DNA from: Pseudosulfitobacter pseudonitzschiae
GTDB taxonomy: Bacteria; Pseudomonadota; Alphaproteobacteria; Rhodobacterales; Rhodobacteraceae
Direction: 5' to 3'
Assembly: GCF_900129395.1 (NCBI RefSeq)
Contig: NZ_FQVP01000005.1
Location: forward strand, 372,001-436,000
Length of the DNA: 64,000 nucleotides
Shown here: one piece after another, positions 27,236 to 34,551 of the stretch
How positions within the stretch are numbered: position 1 is the first letter of the stretch
How the letters are laid out: every line of letters starts with the position of its first letter
Notes under the pieces: generated by a model
What the model saw: only the letters and a program-made list of their open reading frames with translations
Told to the model about the DNA's origin: nothing
Database searches by the model: none
Made by a program: the position numbers and the translations under genes

Positions 27236-27271
27236 TGCTCTCTCCATGCCGAGTGGCGGTATGGAGGGAAG

Positions 27272-27324
27272 TGTTACATGGGGACAAAAGTCCCTGTCAA
27301 TACGTTTGGGGGATTTATATCCCC
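27272..27324 (-). promoter_or_regulatory. leftward promoter with two repressor operators
   Basis: On the minus strand TTGACA (27300-27295) and a weak -10 GTAACA (27277-27272) are 17 bp apart. The spacer is filled by the palindrome GGGAC AAAA GTCCC (27281-27294). A second palindrome GGGGAT TTAT ATCCCC spans 27309-27324 just upstream of the -35. Both match the operators beside the repressor gene, so repression of the leftward operon by that protein is very likely. Confidence 0.75.
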
Positions 27325-27503
27325 ATTTCGGCGGCGAGGCTGTTTGAGATTCTGATCGTTGGAGGCCGCCGTCAAAGGATTGCCAGCCGCTCAGGCGGGT
27401 TGGTGGTTGTGGATTTTTTGGGGAGGGGTAGCTTTGCGGAGTCGTTTTTGAGGTGCCTAAGCCAAGAGCTTTCTAGCTCTGAGTTTAGATTGATGTCGGG
27501 TGA

Positions 27504-28133
27504 TCACAGTCGGCGGGCCAGATCCGCGGGCAAATGTAACCGAACCCGTGATGCCCATTTGAGCTTCACGTCGTGCTGATTGTGGGCGCCGGGATTCAAA
27601 GAGATCAGGTTGAAGAGCCCAGGTTCTGATCCCGCGCGCACCTGTTTGACCCATCCCATGCCATCGATGTCTTCACAGACGCAGCGGTGGCCAACAGCGT
27701 CGGACGGCACCCCGTCTGCTGTGTCGCGGGTGTAGAATAGCAGATCACCCGATGAAAATACCGGCTCCATGCTGTCGCCGATAACTTCAACCGCGACGAT
27801 GCCGCTGGGTGAGAGCTGGGGAGGGCACTCAACCTGTGGCCCGTCGCCTTTTTCATAGGCATCAAAGACGGGAACTTTTGCTCCTGCGCCGACTTGCCCT
27901 GCTATGCTTACCGTGTTCGTTTGTGAAAAGTCAGCGTTCAAAAACTGGTCTAGCGTCAAGCCAATTGCTGACGCGACTTTCTGCGCATCATCCACGTTTG
28001 TGGATTGAGTTTTGCCCTGCTTAACCTTTTTCAATTGTTCATAAGAAACGCCCGCGCTCTCGGCGATGTGCCGAAGCGATTTTCCTGAATAGATCAGGGC
28101 CTTAGCGAGTGCGTCTGAAAAGGTCGTCGGCAT
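27504..28133 (-). CDS. S24-type phage repressor (XRE HTH + LexA-like peptidase)
   Basis: A 209-residue CI-like repressor. Residues ~5-60 are a helix-turn-helix (KSLRHIAESAGVSYEQLKKVKQG). After a linker with a possible Ala-Gly cleavage site (QVGAGAKV, ~81-87) comes the S24 peptidase: nucleophile Ser121 in GDSMEP and general base Lys163 in WVKQV. This predicts RecA-dependent self-cleavage and induction after DNA damage. The start MPTTFSDAL is chosen because upstream codons run through operator DNA. There is no ribosome site; the transcript may be leaderless. Between this gene and the leftward operon (27236-27503) only the O-L region is seen. Confidence 0.88.
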   Translation of the reverse strand: MPTTFSDALAKALIYSGKSLRHIAESAGVSYEQLKKVKQGKTQSTNVDDAQKVASAIGLTLDQFLNADFSQTNTVSIAGQVGAGAKVPVFDAYEKGDGPQVECPPQLSPSGIVAVEVIGDSMEPVFSSGDLLFYTRDTADGVPSDAVGHRCVCEDIDGMGWVKQVRAGSEPGLFNLISLNPGAHNQHDVKLKWASRVRLHLPADLARRL

Positions 28134-28135
28134 AA

Positions 28136-28213
28136 GGGGACAATAGTCCACCTCGGGCGTTGTCACTAGGCGATGATTGTCCCTTGCATGGAGGGGACTT
28201 TTATCCCTATAAC
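28136..28213 (+). promoter_or_regulatory. divergent switch region with three repressor operators
   Basis: Three 16-bp sites of form GGGGAY-N4-RTCCCY: 28136-28151, 28169-28184 (one half-site mismatch) and 28193-28208. Rightward promoter: TTGCAT (28184-28189) and TATAAC (28208-28213) with the third operator in the spacer. The first operator overlaps the likely -10 (TATTGT) of the leftward repressor promoter. Centres are 33 and 24 bp apart. The layout parallels lambda O-R with P-RM and P-R. Confidence 0.7.
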
Positions 28214-28218
28214 CGGGT

Positions 28219-28416
28219 ATGACCAGAGAGCAGCTTGTATCAGACATTGAAGAATTTGCCGCGATTAACAAGATCGCGCCAGCGACGGTCACTAGCCGGG
28301 CGGTCGGCAATAGTCGCCTGTACCGACGGCTGAAAACTGGGAAAAGCTGCACTCTTGAAGTGGCGGCAAGACTGAAGAAGTTCATGGAAATTCCCCCGTC
28401 GGAGGACGCAGCATGA
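28219..28416 (+). CDS. Cro-position small DNA-binding protein
   Basis: A 65-residue protein starting MTREQLVSDIEEF with NKIAPATVTSRAVGNSRLYRR, a compact helix-turn-helix-like pattern. It is divergent from the S24 repressor, first in the rightward operon, and of Cro size, so an early repressor role is inferred from position. The ATG lies ~6 bases after the -10 box, so the mRNA is predicted leaderless. Overlaps the next gene by ATGA. Confidence 0.65.
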   Translation: MTREQLVSDIEEFAAINKIAPATVTSRAVGNSRLYRRLKTGKSCTLEVAARLKKFMEIPPSEDAA

Positions 28417-28784
28417 GCGCCGCGGTCTCTCGTTCAAACAAAACGGGGCGCGCTGCCTGCACACCCCGTTCCGCCCCTCAATCTGTTTCAGATGTTGCCT
28501 CTTCACAGAACGCAACATGTGATCGGAATTCAGGAATGTCTCCAAGAAAGTTTTCCCACCGCGCGAAGGTGCTGACCTATCGCCAGCACTTCGCGGCCCG
28601 CTGGTCTGATTTTGTCCGCAGCAATTTCGATAGCCCCGAGCACGCAGCCATGGAGTTTGGTGTCGACGGGTCCACCGCCAAGAAGTGGTGGGCTGGTAGC
28701 CACGCACCCTCCGGTTTTGCCGTGGGCTATGCTTATGAGCACTACGGAATGCAGGCGGCCAGCACGCTGAAGGCCAGCGCATGA
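28413..28784 (+). CDS. phage-type regulatory/HTH-like protein
   Basis: A 123-residue basic protein. The C-terminal ~70 residues contain SPEHAAMEFGVDGSTAKKWWAG, an HTH-like arrangement (skip-turn-recognition) seen in small Rhodobacteraceae prophage proteins. The N-terminal ~45 residues are Ser/Arg-rich and possibly disordered. ATGA overlaps on both sides. Confidence 0.6.
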   Translation: MSAAVSRSNKTGRAACTPRSAPQSVSDVASSQNATCDRNSGMSPRKFSHRAKVLTYRQHFAARWSDFVRSNFDSPEHAAMEFGVDGSTAKKWWAGSHAPSGFAVGYAYEHYGMQAASTLKASA

Positions 28785-28921
28785 CCGGTGTTTTGCGCTG
28801 GATTCTCATCAAGGAAATCAGCGCCGCCGTGCGTCTTGGTGCGCTTGGTGATTGGTGGGCAGCTTCAGCTGTCCGCCGTTTGAGAAAACTTTCTGCAAGT
28901 TCTCCGGGGGGCGGCAAATGA
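28781..28921 (+). CDS. 46-residue small protein
   Basis: Reads MTGVLRWILIKEIS and ends SPGGGK: a short amphipathic/hydrophobic start, then a basic tail. Its start and stop both overlap neighbours by ATGA, the main evidence that it is translated. No domain. Confidence 0.45.
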   Translation: MTGVLRWILIKEISAAVRLGALGDWWAASAVRRLRKLSASSPGGGK

Positions 28922-29235
28922 TGTCTTCGCAAGGTTTCCCATCCGTCGATCTTTCCTCCTCCCGGGGTCGATGGTCCGCGCACACCGGTGGCGGCCGGTG
29001 TGCGCAACAGTTTGATCCGTTCCGCTGTGCGTCTCGCACGGGGATGTGCGCGCGGCGTCGAGCGGGTCAAAGTCGGGGCGGCGGTTTGAGGGTTGCCGCC
29101 GTCCCGACACACCCAGGTTCGCTCATGGTACCTAAGCTGTTCGCCCGTGTTCGCCCGTGCTCGCCTACGTGCGCCTACCTGTTCAATCTAATGCTGTGGA
29201 AGGCTTCTGCAAAGGTACCAGAGGTGAACCCATGA
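28918..29235 (+). CDS. doubtful small gene
   Basis: A 105-codon frame starting ATGATG and overlapping the previous stop. Its composition (many Arg, Cys, Ser) is unlike its neighbours and a 10-bp tandem repeat, which would shift frame with copy number, lies inside it. It may be non-coding leader DNA rather than a gene. Confidence 0.25.
   Translation: MMSSQGFPSVDLSSSRGRWSAHTGGGRCAQQFDPFRCASRTGMCARRRAGQSRGGGLRVAAVPTHPGSLMVPKLFARVRPCSPTCAYLFNLMLWKASAKVPEVNP
29141..29180 (+). repeat. 10-bp tandem repeat, four units
   Basis: Units TCGCCCGTGT, TCGCCCGTGC, TCGCCTACGT and GCGCCTACCT in direct succession. The period of 10 is about one helical turn and not a multiple of three. Confidence 0.6.
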
Positions 29236-29438
29236 CAATGAAACAAGTCGCTTCAGAAAGTAATTGTGCTTCACGGATTGCCGTCTTTGCTACATCAACA
29301 ATTTCGCGCGGCGGGACTTTGCTTGTCCTCATGATCCGTACCCGGGGGCGCGGTGCTGCGCGAATGCCCCCGATCTGCCTCGATCACTGGCTGGCCGGGT
29401 TTGGGCCCGGTCAGCCCTTTTTGCGGGGCAGGGCATGA
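29232..29438 (+). CDS. doubtful small gene overlapping a terminator-like hairpin
   Basis: A 68-codon frame beginning MTMKQVAS and linked by ATGA to both neighbours. No similarity recognised, and its 3' part contains a terminator-like hairpin, so it may be a leader peptide or non-coding. Confidence 0.3.
   Translation: MTMKQVASESNCASRIAVFATSTISRGGTLLVLMIRTRGRGAARMPPICLDHWLAGFGPGQPFLRGRA
29391..29422 (+). terminator. intra-operon terminator/attenuator-like hairpin
   Basis: Stem 29391-29399 (CTGGCCGGG) with 29406-29414 (CCCGGTCAG, one G-U), loop of six, then CCC and TTTTT. Sits 13 bp before the next start codon inside the rightward operon, where an antitermination-controlled terminator is found in many temperate phages. 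Confidence 0.5.
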
Positions 29439-29632
29439 ATCTGCGCAACCAGGTGCACGCGATACTGTCTGCCAGGTGGGAGAACAGCGGCAATCATGAT
29501 TTTGACCTGGGCCCGCTCGGCGTGGCCGAGCAGCTTGTGGCTTCCGGTGACATCGATGCAGGCGGGCGCGGCGCAGAGGCCTTCTTGATCTTTGCCGCGA
29601 TGGCCGTGGCTGAATGGCGGTCAGAGCGATGA
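29435..29632 (+). CDS. hypothetical phage-type protein
   Basis: A 65-residue protein starting MNLRNQVHAILSARW, helical, acidic in the middle (DFDLGPLGVAEQL). No recognised domain. ATGA overlaps with both neighbours. Confidence 0.5.
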   Translation: MNLRNQVHAILSARWENSGNHDFDLGPLGVAEQLVASGDIDAGGRGAEAFLIFAAMAVAEWRSER

Positions 29633-30405
29633 GCCAGAACAGATCCTCTGCCGTCATGCAGCAACGGGCCGAGCCGACCGACAGCCTGGACGACTTCCCG
29701 ACGCCGCCGTGGGCCACGCGGGCGCTGCTGGCGTTCCTGAAGCAGATGAACCAGCCGCTGGATGTGCAGCACGCCTGGGAGCCTGCCTGCAACCGTGGCC
29801 AGATGGCCCGTGTGCTGGGTGAGGAATTTGCCGAGGTCTGGGCCACGGATGTGCACGACTATGGCTATGAGGGCATGGCGGGCCGCGTCGATTTCCTGAT
29901 GCCGGACCTCGAGCCGCCGGTCGGCATCGATTGGATCATCACCAACCCGCCGTTCCGTCTGGGCCCGCAGTTCATCCTGCGGGCGCTGGAGCTGGCCGAG
30001 GTCGGCGTGGCGGTCCTTGTGCGCACGTCCTTCGACGAGGGCACCGCGCGCTACCAAGCCCTCTTCCGCGACAGGCCGGAGACCTGGGCGCTGCCCTTCG
30101 TCGAGCGCGTGGTGATGTGGCAGGGGGTTCTGCTGGATCCGGACGTGCCGGTCTGGCGCCCCTCGAAGGACGATCCCGACGATTTGACCAAGGGCAAGAT
30201 GGAAAAGCCCAGCAGTGCCACGTCGTATCAGTGGCTGATCTGGTTGAAGCCAGCCGTTGCCGTCGATGAGATCGCCGCCTCGTTCAAGCGGCGCATTCCC
30301 CCGTGCCGCAAGGCTCTGACCCGTCCCGGGGATTACCCGCCCGTGCCTGCGCATCTGCGCGCGCCTGCCGGTCTGTCACCGGCGCCCTTGCTGAAGGAGC
30401 TTTGA
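29629..30405 (+). CDS. phage-type SAM-dependent DNA methyltransferase
   Basis: A 258-residue class I methyltransferase. FPTPPWATRALL (23-34) is a typical start of phage N6-adenine methylases; EPACNRGQMA (51-60) is a variant of the AdoMet motif, with Asn-Arg in place of the usual Gly; TNPPF (105-109) is the catalytic DPPY-type motif for N6-adenine. No cognate restriction gene adjoins, so protection of element DNA or regulation is likely. Ends in TGATG shared with the next start. Confidence 0.8.
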   Translation: MSQNRSSAVMQQRAEPTDSLDDFPTPPWATRALLAFLKQMNQPLDVQHAWEPACNRGQMARVLGEEFAEVWATDVHDYGYEGMAGRVDFLMPDLEPPVGIDWIITNPPFRLGPQFILRALELAEVGVAVLVRTSFDEGTARYQALFRDRPETWALPFVERVVMWQGVLLDPDVPVWRPSKDDPDDLTKGKMEKPSSATSYQWLIWLKPAVAVDEIAASFKRRIPPCRKALTRPGDYPPVPAHLRAPAGLSPAPLLKEL

Positions 30406-30896
30406 TGTCTGTCGCCGACTTTAACGCCACCGATCTGAGCGATGATGTGGATCTGCTGAGCCTGTCGATGGCGCAGTTCTACGCGGCACACGACCGTGTC
30501 GTGGCCCGTCATGAAGCGGAACGCAGCAATCCCAAACATGGCCGCAAGGACACAGAGGTGCGCCCGGTCTGGCCACAGGAGTGGCGCAGGACGCAAGCGG
30601 ATCACGGTGTGGGCCGCCAGCTCAGCCGGTTCTGGTGCGCGGTGCTGCAGCAAGCCATCCTCGAGGCCTGCGAGGAGTACGCCAAGCGGGGACAGGTCCC
30701 GGCTTGGGTCGGGTCACGGGGCCCGCGCGAGGTTGGCAACCTGGCCGGTTTGAACGGCGAGGCCGTGGCCGAAGTCCTGCAGGGCCATTTTGCATCGCAG
30801 GCCGGGGTCATGGACCTGCACGCCGCCATCCGCGCCGGTGCCTCCCACGAGCCCCGCAAGGCGGCGCGCGAGAAGCAAAAGGTGGACCAGCTGTGA
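30405..30896 (+). CDS. hypothetical phage-type protein
   Basis: A 163-residue protein starting MSVADFNATDLSDD. The central RPVWPQEWRRTQADHGVGRQLSRFW and later EEYAKRGQVPAWVGSRG are distinctive but not a family I can name. The ATG follows AAGGAG and shares one base with the methyltransferase stop. Confidence 0.6.
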   Translation: MSVADFNATDLSDDVDLLSLSMAQFYAAHDRVVARHEAERSNPKHGRKDTEVRPVWPQEWRRTQADHGVGRQLSRFWCAVLQQAILEACEEYAKRGQVPAWVGSRGPREVGNLAGLNGEAVAEVLQGHFASQAGVMDLHAAIRAGASHEPRKAAREKQKVDQL

Positions 30897-31564
30897 GACA
30901 AGCAACCTCTTCAAATCCGGGCGCCGTCTTTCGCCTGGTCGGCAATACCGAGCTTCCCGAGTATCCCGTTTCGTCATCGGTGCGATTGGACAGTCACGGG
31001 TTCATCGCGTGGGAGTTCCGGCGGTATCTCAACTCGGACATGCGCTGGAATGCGACCCACGAGGTCAAGGGCATGTGGTTCGACCTCGCACAGATGTCCC
31101 ATGAGCAAACGCCGGTCGGGACATTGCCGGACGATCACGCGCGGCTGGCCCGCATGCTCGTGCCCTTTGTCGATCTCATGACCTTCGAGGCGCTGGTCGA
31201 GCGGCCCTACGGGGTGCTGCATGGCTGGCACCCTTGCGTGTGTGACGATGGCACCGTGCGCCTGATGCACAACACGGTGACCCGCGTGGTGCTCGAGGCG
31301 CTGACCCGCAAGGAACTGAACGCCGCGCGCACGGACAGCGCCTCGGCGCGCAAGCGGCTGGACCGCCTGGCGGTGGCGCTGGCCGGTGTGGCGCCCTCGA
31401 TCGCGATGGAGCCTGCGCAGGTCTACTGGGTGGACGCGCATATCCGCGACGCCATGGACCGCGAGGGCAACAAGCGCCGCACCGAGGCGCAGCTGCACGG
31501 CGCCATCCAGGCCTGCCTCGAGAAGGTGGCCGCAGGCTTCTTCCGCAAATCGCAAAGGGAATGA
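30893..31564 (+). CDS. DUF1376-like putative replication protein
   Basis: A 223-residue protein starting with GTG (overlap GTGA). The part GFIAWEFRRYLNSDMRW ... GMWFDLAQMSHEQTPVGTLPDDHARLARML follows the pattern of the DUF1376/YdaU-like N-terminal domain (short strand, helix, then LPDD-LARL), commonly found in phage replication-initiation proteins. The iteron-like array starts 5 bp after its stop, supporting a replication role (inference). The C-terminal half is helical and basic. Confidence 0.6.
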   Translation: MRQATSSNPGAVFRLVGNTELPEYPVSSSVRLDSHGFIAWEFRRYLNSDMRWNATHEVKGMWFDLAQMSHEQTPVGTLPDDHARLARMLVPFVDLMTFEALVERPYGVLHGWHPCVCDDGTVRLMHNTVTRVVLEALTRKELNAARTDSASARKRLDRLAVALAGVAPSIAMEPAQVYWVDAHIRDAMDREGNKRRTEAQLHGAIQACLEKVAAGFFRKSQRE

Positions 31565-31568
31565 CATG

Positions 31569-31672
31569 TGTCTCTATGTGTCCACGGACACATAGAGACA
31601 GTCCCGGGACACATAAGGACAGTCGCGGACACATAGACGGACATAACGGCGACTTAAGGGGTCTATGTGTCC
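31569..31672. repeat. iteron-like array, candidate replication origin
   Basis: The 9-mer GGACACATA occurs three times in direct orientation (31586, 31607, 31627; spacing 21 and 20 bp) and twice inverted (TATGTGTCC at 31575-31583 and 31664-31672). The first direct and inverted copies form a perfect 15-bp inverted repeat with a 2-bp centre (31569-31583 / 31586-31600). Two direct copies are followed by GACAGTC. The array lies between the DUF1376-like gene and the next gene and is followed by AT-richer DNA (31681-31705). Confidence 0.7.
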
Positions 31673-31775
31673 CGCACCACAAGACAAGACACGACAATAT
31701 AAGAAACCAAGGGCGCGGCAGGACGCAAACGGGGTTGAGGGTTGAAACGAAGCTGGCTGGGAAAAGGGGTAAGGC

Positions 31776-32378
31776 ATGGATGAACGGGCACAGAAAGACG
31801 GGGAGAAGCGGGTGCGGCACCTGCTGATCGATCAATTGGAACGGTTGGGGCTGATGCGACCGGCGGGCATGGCCAAGCCTGCGTTCGAGGCGATGCAGGA
31901 CGAGCTGTGCCAGCGGCTGGCCTACATGACGGCCGACGGCCTGGGCGCGCTGGCCGAGGACATGGCCGGGCGCGGCGGCGGCAAGGAACGCGACCGGTTC
32001 CCGCTGGCGGCGCGGGTGCTGGAACGGGCGCGGGTGATCGAGGCGCCACAGGCGGATGCCTCGCCGCTGATCCGCAAGGTCTTTGCGGCGCGGCTCGGCG
32101 AGGCGGCGTTGGCGCAGGGCTTTGCGCCCGAGCTGATGCGGTGGCTGCGGTCGAACCGGCAGTGGCCGAGCAGCTTCGTGGTCAACGGGATCCGCGACGG
32201 CGCGCGGGAGAACCTGCGCCGGGCCGAGGATCTGCGGGCGTCGCAGGGCAGGGGGCAGGAGCTGGGCACGGGCGACCTCGCCTGGCTGGAGGCGCGGCAG
32301 GCGGAGATCGCCCGCTGCGTGCAGGCCCGTGAGCTGGGGCTGGGCGATGCGGCCGGTCGGGGAGGGGCTGCGGCATGA
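31776..32378 (+). CDS. hypothetical phage-type protein
   Basis: A 200-residue helical, charged protein (MDERAQKDGEKRVR ... GAAA). RWLRSNRQWPSSFVVNGIRDGAREN is its most distinctive part. No domain recognised. The start codon lies ~100 bp after the iteron array; ends with ATGA overlap to the next gene. Confidence 0.6.
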   Translation: MDERAQKDGEKRVRHLLIDQLERLGLMRPAGMAKPAFEAMQDELCQRLAYMTADGLGALAEDMAGRGGGKERDRFPLAARVLERARVIEAPQADASPLIRKVFAARLGEAALAQGFAPELMRWLRSNRQWPSSFVVNGIRDGARENLRRAEDLRASQGRGQELGTGDLAWLEARQAEIARCVQARELGLGDAAGRGGAAA

Positions 32379-33040
32379 GCGTGCAGGGTGTGATCAAGCC
32401 GGACAGCATGGGCCGCGTGCGGCGGGAGATCTCGATCCAGCGGCTGCTGGAGTGGGCCTTCGCGGATGAATGCGCGCAGGTGGACTTCGAGGACCCGGGC
32501 CGCCTGGTGCAAGGCTATTGGCCCACGGGCAATGCCTACCGGATGGCGCAGCGCGGTGTGCTGGGCTGCCGGATCGACGGCGGCGGCCGGTCCGATCCGG
32601 ATCCGGATGCGGATCTGGTCGCGTCGGCCGTTGCAACGCTGCCGGAGCGCTGTGGCGGGCGCCGGATGGCGGTGGCGATGGCGGACTATGCGCGGGCGCG
32701 GCGGGTGCCGGACTGCATGGAGGATGCGCGCATCGAGTGCGTGGTCACGGACTGGACCAGCAACCGCTATGGCAGGCGGGCGAAGACCGAGCGCATCGGA
32801 ACCGAAATCGAGATCCGGGGCAAACGGCGGGTGAGCGTGCCGGTGCTGATCTGCCCGATCAGCTTCAGCCCGACGCAGGCCCAGATCGGTGCGGCGCGCC
32901 GTGCCTACCTGGCATGGTACGGCGCCCTGCTGGAGCTGCGCGGCACGTTCCAGGCGCACCAGAACCTGAGCCGCTGGAAGGTGACCTCGGCCATGCCGGT
33001 GATGCGACCGTGGAACAAGGAAGGGGCCAAAAGGTCATAG
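32375..33040 (+). CDS. hypothetical late-early phage-type protein
   Basis: A 221-residue protein starting MSVQGVIKPDSMGRVRREISIQ with SPTQAQIGAARRAYLAWYGALL near the end. By position (last gene before where a terminase would follow) it could be an antiterminator or late regulator, but no motif confirms this. A hairpin terminator follows at 33069. Confidence 0.6.
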   Translation: MSVQGVIKPDSMGRVRREISIQRLLEWAFADECAQVDFEDPGRLVQGYWPTGNAYRMAQRGVLGCRIDGGGRSDPDPDADLVASAVATLPERCGGRRMAVAMADYARARRVPDCMEDARIECVVTDWTSNRYGRRAKTERIGTEIEIRGKRRVSVPVLICPISFSPTQAQIGAARRAYLAWYGALLELRGTFQAHQNLSRWKVTSAMPVMRPWNKEGAKRS

Positions 33041-33068
33041 CTGACTGGACGACGTGGCGGCACCACGC

Positions 33069-33104
33069 AAGCGCCCGGATCGGATTGCCCGCTCCGGGCG
33101 CTTT
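33069..33104 (+). terminator. terminator-like hairpin ending phage-type block
   Basis: Perfect 11-bp stem (33069-33079 with 33093-33103), 13-base loop, but only TTT after it. Marks the end of the phage-like region. The next ~160 bp to mcrC hold no gene beyond a 17-codon frame at 33196. Confidence 0.6.
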
Positions 33105-33267
33105 GCATTGGGGGGGGAGCGGCGCGTGCCGGTGGTGTGAAACTCGACACGGAGGGTGGAGAGCGGTTGTTCGCTGCACCCGAGCGGATTAAGATATGCC
33201 GCAAGTAAAGCAGCCATTCACAGTCCGAAGGGAACTATCACGGTGCTGATGCCTGCGCCAAGGTCAG

Positions 33268-34551
33268 CTATTCGGTCGTAACCAAATGGACCAGCGATGC
33301 TGTTATCAGTGATTGGTTAAGTGAAACGTCAATAGTGGATACCAAGAGCTTTCTTTTGGCCTCGGCAGTACCGATTGCATATGCCTGCTGCTGCGGAATA
33401 CCAGATAGCCCATGGTGATGCGGGTAGAGCAGCATGACGCGGTCGCATTTGTATAGTTCTGAATAAGCCATCAACTGATATACATCGTCCTGACTAATGC
33501 CTTGTTTGGCGTCCTCAATACGGGGAGATATGCGTTTCCACTTTGTGTCGATGACCATGACTACTTCACCGTGGTGACGAATTATGATGTCAGGGCGCGT
33601 TCTAAATCGGCCTTGCTCCCCCTCAAACAAGCAGTCCTTTTGACCACCTTGGGAAGTAGCTGTGAACGGGGTGCCAGCAAGCCCTCGTTTAAGAAGCTTG
33701 GTGACATACTCCTCAAAGAGCACATTCATTTCAAACAAGAGGGCGTGGCCGCCACTGGCTCCTGAATTTGTTGTTTGGTGGCGATCCCCTAAAAGAAGCT
33801 TGGCAAGTGATAATAACTCGCGCCATCTGTCATTGGTGCGATCAAGTGTAATACGGTCCCAGCGAAGCGCCGAGGGTGCGACGTCGGTGATGTCGGCGTA
33901 GGCAAAAGAGAGTTCACGCAGAGACCTAAGATTATCCGCGGCGGTCGCAACCCGAGACAGTTTAGAAATTGCGGCCTTCAGGACCCGATTGAGGTCAATG
34001 TCCGGAGAGAGCTCGTCATATTCGCACGCCAGATGCTGGGGCTGTGCCGCTAGAACAGAAAACTGCCTTGTGATATTCAGACGCCCACGCAGCGCTGGAA
34101 GATCATCTGTGTGGGCGATGTAGCGACGCGGGATCCCATGACGCACGGCTTCTGTCATCTTGTTGCAGAAGATCCTGATCAGGATCTCAAGCAGAGTGTC
34201 GCGCTGCCATCCCAGACTCGCTGTATTCTGTGCGTCAATGCGAAGATCGCGCGCCACAGACAGCATGTGAACAAGACGTCGGCGTAGAGTTTCTGGCGCT
34301 GCGTCGTGCTCCCCTGATGCTTCAATTTTGGGGAGTATCTCAAGCTGGCAGTCTGTGGCGGCAATTACCCCGACCACACCCCGAGCACGCAGGTGCTTGC
34401 GGCGGTGCTCCAAAACACCTTCTCCGCTGCTGCCTGAAAAAACGGATTGCCGCGCTACTTTTGCGAGGCGGTCAGCCTGGCCTTCGGTAATGGGATCGCT
34501 GTCCGTTCCGAAGGAGATTTTCTCCCATTCACGGATGCTGCACGAGTTCAT
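33268..34551 (-). CDS. mcrC: McrC-type restriction nuclease subunit
   Basis: A 427-residue protein of the McrC (5-methylcytosine restriction) family. The C-terminal part contains a PD-(D/E)xK nuclease core: RTRPDIIIRH (metal-binding Asp) and, ~20 residues on, MVIDTKWK (the DxK pair). The N-terminal part (ATDCQLEILPKIE ... DDLPALRGRLNI) is the conserved McrC N-domain that contacts the McrB ring. Start ATG shares its first base with the mcrB stop, so translation is coupled. Lower GC than the flanking phage genes. Confidence 0.9.
   Translation of the reverse strand: MNSCSIREWEKISFGTDSDPITEGQADRLAKVARQSVFSGSSGEGVLEHRRKHLRARGVVGVIAATDCQLEILPKIEASGEHDAAPETLRRRLVHMLSVARDLRIDAQNTASLGWQRDTLLEILIRIFCNKMTEAVRHGIPRRYIAHTDDLPALRGRLNITRQFSVLAAQPQHLACEYDELSPDIDLNRVLKAAISKLSRVATAADNLRSLRELSFAYADITDVAPSALRWDRITLDRTNDRWRELLSLAKLLLGDRHQTTNSGASGGHALLFEMNVLFEEYVTKLLKRGLAGTPFTATSQGGQKDCLFEGEQGRFRTRPDIIIRHHGEVVMVIDTKWKRISPRIEDAKQGISQDDVYQLMAYSELYKCDRVMLLYPHHHGLSGIPQQQAYAIGTAEAKRKLLVSTIDVSLNQSLITASLVHLVTTE

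Noticed and set aside
31569-31672. CRISPR array
   Set aside because: Repeat unit is only 9 bp, spacing 20 bp, and copies are in both orientations; no cas genes. No other CRISPR-like array is seen in the window.
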